This document shows positions 23,164 through 29,719 of a stretch of 34,791 bases of DNA, piece by piece; within the stretch, counting starts at the first letter, position 1; every line of letters starts with the position of its first letter. Under the pieces are notes generated by a model. The model was not told where the DNA came from. It saw only the letters and a list, made by a program, of their open reading frames with translations, and ran no database searches. This DNA is from an uncultured Alphaproteobacteria bacterium (GTDB lineage Bacteria > Pseudomonadota > Alphaproteobacteria > CADEGL01): assembly GCA_902826885.1 (NCBI GenBank), contig CADEGL010000022.1:1504-36294 (forward strand), given 5' to 3'. The translations under genes and the position numbers were made by a program.

Positions 23164-24525
23164 GTGTTCGAAAAGGTCCTCATCGCGAACCGCGGGGAGG
23201 TCGCGCTTCGAATCCACCGCGCCTGCCGCGAAATGGGCATCGCCACGGTCGCCGTTCACTCGACGGCCGACGCCGACGCCATGCATGTGCGCCTGGCCGA
23301 CGAAAGCGTCTGCATCGGCCCGCCCTCCGCGCGCGAAAGCTACCTGAACATCCCCGCCATCATCTCCGCCGCGACCATCGCCGGGGTCGACGCCATCCAC
23401 CCGGGCTACGGGTTCCTGTCCGAGCGCGCGAACTTCGCCTCGATCGTCGAGGAGCACGGCTTCACCTTCATCGGCCCCTCGCCCGAGCACATCGCCATGA
23501 TGGGCGACAAGCTGGCCGCGCGCGCCAAGATGATCGAGCTGGGCGTGCCCGTGGTGCCGGGCTCGGACGGGCCGGTCTCGGACGAAAACGAGGCCGCCGC
23601 GGTCGCCGACCGCATCGGCTACCCCGTGCTGATCAAGGCCGCGGGCGGCGGCGGCGGCAAGGGCATCCGCCTGGCCAAAGACCGCGCCGAGCTGATGAAT
23701 CAAGTGAAGATGGCCCAGGCCGAGGCGCGCGCGGCCTTCGGCACCGACACGATCTATCTGGAGCGCTTCCTCACGCGGCCGCGCCATATCGAAATCCAGA
23801 TCCTGGCCGACGGGCACGGCAACGTCGTGCACCTGGGCGAGCGCGACTGCTCGCTCCAGCGCAACCGCCAGAAGGTGCTGGAGGAAGCGCCGAGCCCGGC
23901 GCTCAACGCGACCGAGCGCGAAGCGATTGGCGCCATCGCCACCAACGCCATCCGCGAGATCGGCTACCGCAACGCGGGCACCATGGAGTTCCTCTACGAA
24001 GACGGGAAATTCTATTTCCTGGAGATGAACACCCGCCTGCAGGTCGAGCATCCGGTCACCGAGATGATCACCGGCATCGACATCGTCCGTGAGCAGATCC
24101 GCATCGCGGCGGGCGCCAAGCTGGACTACACGCAATCCGATATCGTGATTTCGGGCCACGCCATCGAGTGCCGCCTGAACGCCGAGAACCCGGACACCTT
24201 CGTACCCTCGCCAGGACGCGTATCCGACTATCATCCGCCCGGGGGCTTGGGCGTGCGGATCGATTCCGGCCTCTATGCCGGCTATGTCGTGCCGCCCTAC
24301 TACGACAGCATGGTGGCCAAGCTGATCGTCCACGGCCGCACCCGCAACGAATGTCTTCTGCGTCTGCGCCGCGCCCTCGACGAATGCGTCATCGGCGGCA
24401 TCGAAACCACCCTGCCGCTCCACCGCCGCCTGGCCAACGCGCCGGACTTCATCAACGGCAGCTACGATATCCACTGGCTGGAGCGTTTCATGGCCGGCGG
24501 CGGGGGCACGCGCCGCTCCGGATGA
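23164..24525 (+). CDS. accC: Biotin carboxylase
   Basis: The product is 453 residues from a GTG at 23164. FEKVLIANRGEVALRIHRAC is the family opening. The ATP-grasp domain has the Gly-rich loop (KAAGGGGGKGIR), ERFLTRPRHIEIQ, and EMNTRLQVEHPVTE with metal- and ATP-binding Glu/Asn, plus Arg in NTRLQVEH. It carboxylates biotin on AccB. The stop overlaps the aat start by four bases (ATGA), so accB-accC-aat are coupled. Confidence 0.96.
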   Translation: MFEKVLIANRGEVALRIHRACREMGIATVAVHSTADADAMHVRLADESVCIGPPSARESYLNIPAIISAATIAGVDAIHPGYGFLSERANFASIVEEHGFTFIGPSPEHIAMMGDKLAARAKMIELGVPVVPGSDGPVSDENEAAAVADRIGYPVLIKAAGGGGGKGIRLAKDRAELMNQVKMAQAEARAAFGTDTIYLERFLTRPRHIEIQILADGHGNVVHLGERDCSLQRNRQKVLEEAPSPALNATEREAIGAIATNAIREIGYRNAGTMEFLYEDGKFYFLEMNTRLQVEHPVTEMITGIDIVREQIRIAAGAKLDYTQSDIVISGHAIECRLNAENPDTFVPSPGRVSDYHPPGGLGVRIDSGLYAGYVVPPYYDSMVAKLIVHGRTRNECLLRLRRALDECVIGGIETTLPLHRRLANAPDFINGSYDIHWLERFMAGGGGTRRSG

Positions 24526-25172
24526 GCGCGGTCACGCCGGAGCTGGTGCTCCAGGCCTATTCGGTCGGCCTGTTTCCCATGGCGGAAACGAGGGACGGCG
24601 ATTCCCTCTACTGGATCGATCCGAAGGAACGCGGCGTCCTGCCGCTCGACGGCGTCCATGTGCCGAAGAGCCTCCGCAAGATCCTGCGCAAAGGCACCTT
24701 CGAGCTGCGCGTCGATACCGACTTCGCCCAAGTGCTGGAGCAATGCCGCCGTCAGGCGGACAACCGGCCCGAATCCTGGATCAACGACCAGATCGCCGAG
24801 CTCTATAACGCCTTGCACGCGATGGGCCGGGCCCACAGCGTGGAATGCTGGCAGGACGGCGCGCTGGTCGGCGGGCTTTACGGCGTCTCGCTGGGCGGCG
24901 CTTTCTTCGGTGAAAGCATGTTCACGCGCGTGCGGGATGCCAGCAAAGTCGCTCTGATCCACCTGTGCGCACGCCTAAAACGCGGCGGCTATGCCCTGCT
25001 CGATTGCCAGTTCATCACCGAGCATCTCAAGCGCTTCGGCGCGGTGGAAATTCCGCGCACCGAGTACCGCGAGCGGTTGGCCAAGGCCCTGAAGATCGAA
25101 GGCCGTTTCGACTACGGCTTCGGCGCGGCCGATTTGGAGACGTTCTTACAATCCAGCACCCAGACGTCGTAG
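24522..25172 (+). CDS. aat: Leucyl/phenylalanyl-tRNA--protein transferase
   Basis: The 216-residue product has the family motifs YSVGLFPMAE, YWIDPKERGVLPLD, WINDQI and GGLYGVSLGGAFFGESMF, and DCQFITEHLKRFGAVEI. It adds Leu or Phe to N-terminal Lys/Arg, marking proteins for ClpS/ClpAP. It begins inside the accC stop. The last 61 bases overlap the convergent DUF2155 gene. Confidence 0.95.
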   Translation: MSAVTPELVLQAYSVGLFPMAETRDGDSLYWIDPKERGVLPLDGVHVPKSLRKILRKGTFELRVDTDFAQVLEQCRRQADNRPESWINDQIAELYNALHAMGRAHSVECWQDGALVGGLYGVSLGGAFFGESMFTRVRDASKVALIHLCARLKRGGYALLDCQFITEHLKRFGAVEIPRTEYRERLAKALKIEGRFDYGFGAADLETFLQSSTQTS

Positions 25173-25522
25173 ATCGGGTGCTCCAGCGCCGATAGCGCGG
25201 GCGTGGATGCGAACATCCAGCCGCTGAACACCACGGCCGGCGCGTCGGGCGTTCGCAGGTCGCGGATTTCGAGGAATACCGCCGCCTCGGGCGGGTCTTC
25301 CGGCGGGCGCTTCTTGCAGGCGCGCACGATGATCTCAAGCGTGCCAAACCGCACGGGCTTGTCGCGCGGTGCGTCGATCTCGGATATGCGGGCGTTGACC
25401 TTATCCAACCCCTGCAGCGTCGCGCCCGAGCCATCGAGCCAGTCGGCATCCTGCGCGGCCAACGGCGCCGCGAGGAAAACAGCGCCAAGCGCGGCCAGAA
25501 ATATGCGGCGCGGAGCCAACAC
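25112..25522 (-). CDS. DUF2155 domain-containing exported protein
   Basis: The product is 136 residues from a GTG at 25522, with a signal peptide ending near residue 23 (LAAQ). The mature part matches alphaproteobacterial DUF2155: ATLQGLDKVNARISEID, RFGTLEIIVRACKKRPPEDPPE and PALSALEHPIYDVWVLDCK. Two conserved cysteines (in ACKK and LDCK) could pair in the periplasm. The function is unknown. It is regularly found beside aat and NDUFA12, as here. Its 3' end overlaps the aat 3' end by 61 bases on the opposite strand. Confidence 0.9.
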   Translation of the reverse strand: MLAPRRIFLAALGAVFLAAPLAAQDADWLDGSGATLQGLDKVNARISEIDAPRDKPVRFGTLEIIVRACKKRPPEDPPEAAVFLEIRDLRTPDAPAVVFSGWMFASTPALSALEHPIYDVWVLDCKNVSKSAAPKP

Positions 25523-25536
25523 GGGCGCCTATAAGC

Positions 25537-25986
25537 CTATTGTTCGGTCAGAAGGAAGATGGCGCGGCCGAGGACCTGCTCCAGCACGACGACGTCGCGC
25601 GTCTTGTTGAGCTGTCCATTCGGTTCGAGCAGTTTCTGAGAATGGCCCGGCTCGATGCGGACATACTTGCCGCCGAGCAAGCCGTCGCTCGTGATCGAAA
25701 CGAAGCTGTCTTCGGGGAGCTTGAGATTGTCGGCCACCGTCATCTTCACCACGACGGCGTAGGTCTGGGGGTCGATGGCCAAATCCTCGACGCTGCCGAT
25801 CTTGACACCGCCGATGCGGACGTCGTTGCCGGCCGCCAGCCCGTCGACACTGTTGAAGCGCGCGGAAAGCGGATAGCCCGACACGGGCTGGATGTCCGAG
25901 CCCTTGTAGGCCGAGACGACGAAGACGACGGCCACGATCAGGACCACCGCCCCCAACACCGTTTCGACGACGCTTCTACCCTTCAT
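25537..25986 (-). CDS. mlaD: MlaD-type phospholipid transport protein, second copy
   Basis: The 149-residue product has one N-terminal membrane helix (about 8-27) and an MCE/MlaD domain (about 37-118: LSARFNSVDGLAAGNDVRIGGVKIGSV and DGLLGGKYVRIEPG). Short MlaD proteins form a hexameric ring at the inner membrane that moves phospholipids to or from the outer membrane, normally with MlaE/F. GGGGAG precedes the ATG. The preceding gene encodes a paralogue. The Mla permease and ATPase genes are not in the window. The symbol is used by family. Confidence 0.9.
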   Translation of the reverse strand: MKGRSVVETVLGAVVLIVAVVFVVSAYKGSDIQPVSGYPLSARFNSVDGLAAGNDVRIGGVKIGSVEDLAIDPQTYAVVVKMTVADNLKLPEDSFVSITSDGLLGGKYVRIEPGHSQKLLEPNGQLNKTRDVVVLEQVLGRAIFLLTEQ

Positions 25987-26017
25987 CGATCAACTCCCCG
26001 GACGCACATACGCGCCC

Positions 26018-26557
26018 TCACTGCTTCGGCGCGGCAGGAGCAGCAGGCTCGGTGGACGCGGCACCGGATTGCTGCTTCCGTTCGACCGCGCGCCGCTCCG
26101 CCATCTGCACGATCTGCTGTAGAAGATTCTCGATGATGACCGAGTTCTGCACGTACTGGAACGAATCGCCGTCCTTCATCATCTCGGGCGCGCCGCCAGG
26201 CGAGATCATAACGTACTTGCCGCCCAGCAACCCTTGGCTCACGACCGCGACCGAGCTGTCCTCGGGCAGCTTGACGCCATCGTCGATGCGGAAGGTCAGG
26301 ACCGCCTGCATGTATTCGGGGTCGAGCCGCATCTTGGAGACAGTGCCGATCTTCATTCCCGACAACCAGACAGGCGCGTTCTCGGCGATGCCGTCCACGC
26401 TGGTAAAGCTGGCTTCGAGGGAATAGCCGTTGTTGACGCGCGAATCGACCGTATAGGAGAACGCGAACAAGCCGCCCAATACCGCGAGGGTCAAGGCCCC
26501 CGCAACGATTTCACGCAGGCTTCGCCCGTTGAGCGCTCCCGTTCCGTTCGACGTCAC
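26018..26557 (-). CDS. MlaD-type phospholipid transport protein, first copy
   Basis: The product is 179 residues from a GTG at 26557 that overlaps the NDUFA12 stop (GTGA). It has an N-terminal helix (about 18-36) and an MCE domain (LEASFTSVDGIAENAPVWLSGMKIGTV and QGLLGGKYVMISPGG). A helical tail (VIIENLLQQIVQMAERRAVE) and an Ala/Pro end make it longer than its paralogue. The helical tail could line the hexamer channel (inference). Two MlaD genes in a row suggest a mixed ring or two separate rings. Confidence 0.88.
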   Translation of the reverse strand: MTSNGTGALNGRSLREIVAGALTLAVLGGLFAFSYTVDSRVNNGYSLEASFTSVDGIAENAPVWLSGMKIGTVSKMRLDPEYMQAVLTFRIDDGVKLPEDSSVAVVSQGLLGGKYVMISPGGAPEMMKDGDSFQYVQNSVIIENLLQQIVQMAERRAVERKQQSGAASTEPAAPAAPKQ

Positions 26558-26907
26558 GTGGGCTGCCACGGCTCGTAATCGCCAGTGGCGGGCGAACGGC
26601 GGCCACCACGCAACTCGCTGCCGGGCGGGCGATAGGCCTCGGCCGTACCGGTCAGGTTGGGTTCGTGTGGTTTCTGCCAGGGACGTTTCGGCCGCGCGTG
26701 GACCGGCGCTTCGCCGATCGTATGGTGCAGCCACGCATGCCATTCCGGCGGCACGCGGGACGCCTCGATCTCGCCTGCGTAGATCACCCAACGCCGCTCG
26801 CGCCGGCCCGCGCGCGCGCGCCGGGTTCGGTAATAACGATTGCCGAATTCGTCGCGGCCCACGAAGGCGCCGTTCAGCAGGGTGAACAGGTGGGTGCCGA
26901 TAGACAT
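26554..26907 (-). CDS. NADH:ubiquinone oxidoreductase subunit NDUFA12 (17.2 kDa)
   Basis: The product is 117 residues from the ATG at 26907, where the usual family opening (IGTHLFTLLNGAFVGRDEFGNRYYR) begins; an ATG at 26946 would add 13 residues. The RRWVIYAGEIEASRVPPEWHAWLHH block is diagnostic. It is a supernumerary complex I subunit shared by alphaproteobacteria and mitochondria, and needed for assembly or stability near the hydrophilic arm. It is first in a minus-strand unit with two mlaD genes and DUF2155. Confidence 0.93.
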   Translation of the reverse strand: MSIGTHLFTLLNGAFVGRDEFGNRYYRTRRARAGRRERRWVIYAGEIEASRVPPEWHAWLHHTIGEAPVHARPKRPWQKPHEPNLTGTAEAYRPPGSELRGGRRSPATGDYEPWQPT

Positions 26908-26968
26908 GGCTTGGAGATCGTTCCTTTCGGAAAACACGCCGGACATGGCATTCGCCAGCGGGCGATAA

Positions 26969-26993
26969 GGCGCCGAACTATGCCATCGGCGCC
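26969..26993. other. Perfect 8-bp inverted repeat, NDUFA12 / DMT divergent gap
   Basis: GGCGCCGA and TCGGCGCC flank a 9-base loop. It lies in the 195-base divergent gap between the NDUFA12 start and the transporter at 27103. It may be a regulatory site or a chance GC-rich palindrome. I see no clear promoter pair in the rest of the gap. Confidence 0.35.
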
Positions 26994-27102
26994 GGAGGGC
27001 GTCCAGGCCCGGCTAGCCCCCTAAACCCTTGAAGAAACTGGCTCCCTGTCTCCTTCCTGATAGGATGGCTCGCGCGTCCGCCGCGTTCGGAGCCGCCCGC
27101 CG

Positions 27103-28020
27103 ATGACCGCCGCCCATGCCGCGTCCGCCCGCACCCGTTTCTGGCTCGGCAGCGTCCTGGCGCTGGCCTCCTCGGTCACCTTCAGCCTGAATCTCGCTCT
27201 CGCGCGCCTCTCTTACGATTCGGGCGCCAATCCGCTTTCCGTGAATTTGGTCCGGGCGGCGTTTCTCGTCCTCTGCCTCTACATCTTCCTCAAGGCAAGC
27301 GGGCGTCCGACGGCGCTGCCCCGCCGGGAGCGCACGCTCTGCTTCCTGTTAGGGCTCGTGTGGGCCGTACAGGTGATCGGTCTTTTGCTCGCCATCGCTT
27401 TCATCCCCGTCGGCCTGGCTGTCCTGACCTACTACACCTATCCCTTGCTGATCGCCGCCATGGCAGCGGCGATGGGACGCGAACGGCTCACCGTTTCCTC
27501 TCTCGCGTTGATGGTTCTCGCCTTTGCCGGCTTGATCATCTCGCTCCAGGTGCCCGAAGGCACCCTCGACTGGCGCGGTGTGGCCCTGGCCCTGATATCG
27601 GCCCTGTCCATGGCAACCGTCATGACCCTAAGCGAGCGCTTCATCCACGGCCGGGACAGCCGGACCGTCACGCTTCACATCATGCTGGCCGTGCTCGGCG
27701 TCCTGATCCTGATGGTGCTTGCTGGCAGCGAGCTATCATGGCCGGCCGATTTCGCCGGTTGGGCGGCCGTCGCGGGCGCGGCGATCTTCCTCGCCCTTGC
27801 CATCACGACCCTGTTCATGGCGATCGGCCTAATCGGGCCGTTGCGCACGAGCATGATCGACAACGGCTCGCCCGTCTGGTCGATCCTGTTCGCGGCAATC
27901 CTGCTGGGGGAAATGCTGTCGCCGCTTCAGCTATCGGGAACCGCGCTGGTCATCGCGGCGATCGTCGGCAATCAGGTGCTGCATCACCGTCAAGCCCGCG
28001 CGCACGCGGCCAACCCTTAA
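27103..28020 (+). CDS. EamA/DMT-family transporter
   Basis: The 305-residue product has ten predicted membrane helices arranged as two EamA repeats. The first repeat opens SVLALASSVTFSLNLALARL; the second starts near residue 165 (WRGVALALISALSMATVM). The DNGSPVWSILFAAILLGE segment before the last helices is typical. Such proteins usually export amino acids or metabolites; the substrate is unknown. The stop codon shares TTAA with the convergent M24 gene. Confidence 0.88.
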   Translation: MTAAHAASARTRFWLGSVLALASSVTFSLNLALARLSYDSGANPLSVNLVRAAFLVLCLYIFLKASGRPTALPRRERTLCFLLGLVWAVQVIGLLLAIAFIPVGLAVLTYYTYPLLIAAMAAAMGRERLTVSSLALMVLAFAGLIISLQVPEGTLDWRGVALALISALSMATVMTLSERFIHGRDSRTVTLHIMLAVLGVLILMVLAGSELSWPADFAGWAAVAGAAIFLALAITTLFMAIGLIGPLRTSMIDNGSPVWSILFAAILLGEMLSPLQLSGTALVIAAIVGNQVLHHRQARAHAANP

Positions 28021-29219
28021 GCGGAGACGACGTGCAGGTCGCGCGTCTTCTGGGTCAACGGCTCGCAGCCTTTGTCCGTGATCAACAACGTCTCGCTCAG
28101 ACCGATGCCGAAGCGATTGGGCACCCTGAAGCAGGTTGGGGTGTGAAACACCATGTTGGGCTTGAGCACGGTCTCGTCGCCCTCGGCGAAGAACGCCGAG
28201 CCTTCGACCCACGAGGGCGGGAACTGCGCGCCCACGGTATAGCCGTAGACGCCTGAATGGAACGCCTCGCCCGCGACCGGCGCCAGCGCCTTGCGCGCCT
28301 CGACGGCGACGTCGTGGCAGGTCCGTCCGGGCTTGGCCGCCGCGATGATGCGCGCGACGCAATCCTTCAAGGCTTCATTCACGCGCAGAACCTGTTCGCC
28401 GGGCTTGCCGATGAAAGCCGTGCGCATCATGGGCGAGCAATAGCGCTTGTAGACACCGCCAAACTCCAGGAACACCGTATCCCCCACCTTCAGCGGCACG
28501 CGCAGGAAATGGGTATGCGCCCAGCCATGCCGATGACCGGAACTGACGATGGGCTGGATGCTCATGAATTCGCTGCCCGCCCGCGCCATGGCCTCGTAAG
28601 CCACGCCGGCGACCTCGCCGTCGGTCTTGTGCGGCGCGATCGCCGCCAAGCCCGCCTGGATGCCGGCCCAGGTGATGGCGGCCGCCTCGCGGTGGCACTC
28701 CAGCTCGGCCGCGGACTTCACCACCCGTGATTTGTAGAGGATGTCGCTGGCGTCCACGAATGACGTACCTTCCAGCGCCGCCTCCAGGTCGCGCAGATGC
28801 TGGATTCGAAATCCGGTCGTCAGCGCCTCGATGCCGATGCGCTTGCCGACCAGCCCCCGCGCCCGCAGAAGCCCTTTCAGCTGATCGACGATATCGCCGG
28901 ATTTCGACCAGTCGTAACCGATCACTTCGTCGATCCAGGTCTTTAGGACCGCGACGCCGACCTCGAGCGACGCCACCTGAATCGCGGCGTCGCCTTTCCG
29001 CGGCAGGAGGACGCACCCGTGCAGCGACGTCTCGAAGGTGTAGTAACCGGAAACATAAAACATGTTGCCGGGATCGCTGAGCAGCAACGCGTCCAGATCC
29101 CGCGCGTCCATCTCGGCGTGAAGCCGCTTCACGCGCGCGTCGTATTCCGCCTTCGGAAAGGACAACTCGGAGGGAATTGGCTCGCTCTTCAGCGCCCGCA
29201 CATAGGCCTTATCGTCCAT
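28017..29219 (-). CDS. M24-fold hydrolase lacking metal ligands, ectoine-hydrolase-like
   Basis: The 400-residue product has a creatinase N-terminal domain (about 20-155; MDARDLDALLLSDPGNMFYVSGY) and a pita-bread M24 domain (about 165-390). The five M24 metal ligands (Asp, Asp, His, Glu, Glu) read Glu252, Pro263, Tyr (GVYGYTVG), Thr (VFHTPT) and Glu376, so only two acidic positions remain. His235/His237 (AHTHFLR) are kept. From memory, the LEFGGVYKRY...SPMMRT pattern resembles DoeA/EutD ectoine hydrolase, a metal-free M24 member of about 400 residues. Creatinase is another metal-free relative. A C-N bond hydrolase is the most likely role. Neighbours are a VOC gene 26 bases upstream and a divergent M20 hydrolase; no doeB-like gene of the known type is seen. 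Confidence 0.82.
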   Translation of the reverse strand: MDDKAYVRALKSEPIPSELSFPKAEYDARVKRLHAEMDARDLDALLLSDPGNMFYVSGYYTFETSLHGCVLLPRKGDAAIQVASLEVGVAVLKTWIDEVIGYDWSKSGDIVDQLKGLLRARGLVGKRIGIEALTTGFRIQHLRDLEAALEGTSFVDASDILYKSRVVKSAAELECHREAAAITWAGIQAGLAAIAPHKTDGEVAGVAYEAMARAGSEFMSIQPIVSSGHRHGWAHTHFLRVPLKVGDTVFLEFGGVYKRYCSPMMRTAFIGKPGEQVLRVNEALKDCVARIIAAAKPGRTCHDVAVEARKALAPVAGEAFHSGVYGYTVGAQFPPSWVEGSAFFAEGDETVLKPNMVFHTPTCFRVPNRFGIGLSETLLITDKGCEPLTQKTRDLHVVSA

Positions 29220-29245
29220 GGTTCCCTCCCTGCGAGAAGCCGCGC

Positions 29246-29623
29246 CTATTCGCCGCGGTAATTGAGCTCGATGCGGATACCGTTCGGATCGCGCACGAAG
29301 ATCTGACGCAGATCCGAGTCGGGGACTTGGCGTTCCTCGAAGTCGATGCCCTTCGCGGCCAGATGCTCACGCATCCCGGCGATGCCCTTGGCATCGAAGG
29401 CGATATGGTCGAAACGCCCGGTATCGGCCGGCTTGTCGGCATCCGGCCCGCCGATCAGATGCACCACCGCCGAGTCGCCGGCGTAGAGCCAGGCGCCCGG
29501 AAACTTGAACGGCGGCCGATAGCCGCGTCTCAGCTCCAACACGTCCGCGTAAAACGCCGCGGTCTTCTCCACCGAGTCCGCCGCCAAACGGATTGCGTAG
29601 TGGCTTAATCCCATGAGGGGCAC
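29246..29623 (-). CDS. VOC (glyoxalase/bleomycin resistance) family protein
   Basis: The product is 125 residues from a GTG at 29623 with GGGAGG five bases upstream; an ATG three codons later is possible. It is a two-module VOC protein: LSHYAIRLAADSVEKTAAFY begins module one, and FDHIAFDAKGIAGMREHL begins module two. RDPNGIRIELNY ends it, carrying the conserved Glu. His in LSHY, His in FDHI and that Glu are potential metal ligands. The substrate is unknown. It precedes the M24 hydrolase in the same direction. Confidence 0.88.
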   Translation of the reverse strand: MPLMGLSHYAIRLAADSVEKTAAFYADVLELRRGYRPPFKFPGAWLYAGDSAVVHLIGGPDADKPADTGRFDHIAFDAKGIAGMREHLAAKGIDFEERQVPDSDLRQIFVRDPNGIRIELNYRGE

Positions 29624-29666
29624 GTGCACCTCCCTTGCGCCGTGGCAACGCGGGCCTTTTCGATCA

Positions 29667-29686
29667 TACAATCAGGCCGCGCGGCC
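29667..29686 (+). promoter_or_regulatory. TACAAT box with adjoining 12-bp palindrome before the M20 gene
   Basis: TACAAT (29667-29672, five of six to the -10 consensus) is followed two bases later by a perfect GGCCGC-GCGGCC palindrome (29675-29686). That is about where transcription would start, suiting a repressor site. No good -35 is visible. It lies between the divergent VOC and M20 genes. Confidence 0.4.
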
Positions 29687-29719
29687 GTGCAAAGAGCCGC
29701 CCTCGGGGGAGGACACCGA

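Noticed and set aside
23035-24474. Long minus-strand open frame of about 480 codons
   Set aside because: It is antisense to accB/accC, which are unmistakable on the plus strand.
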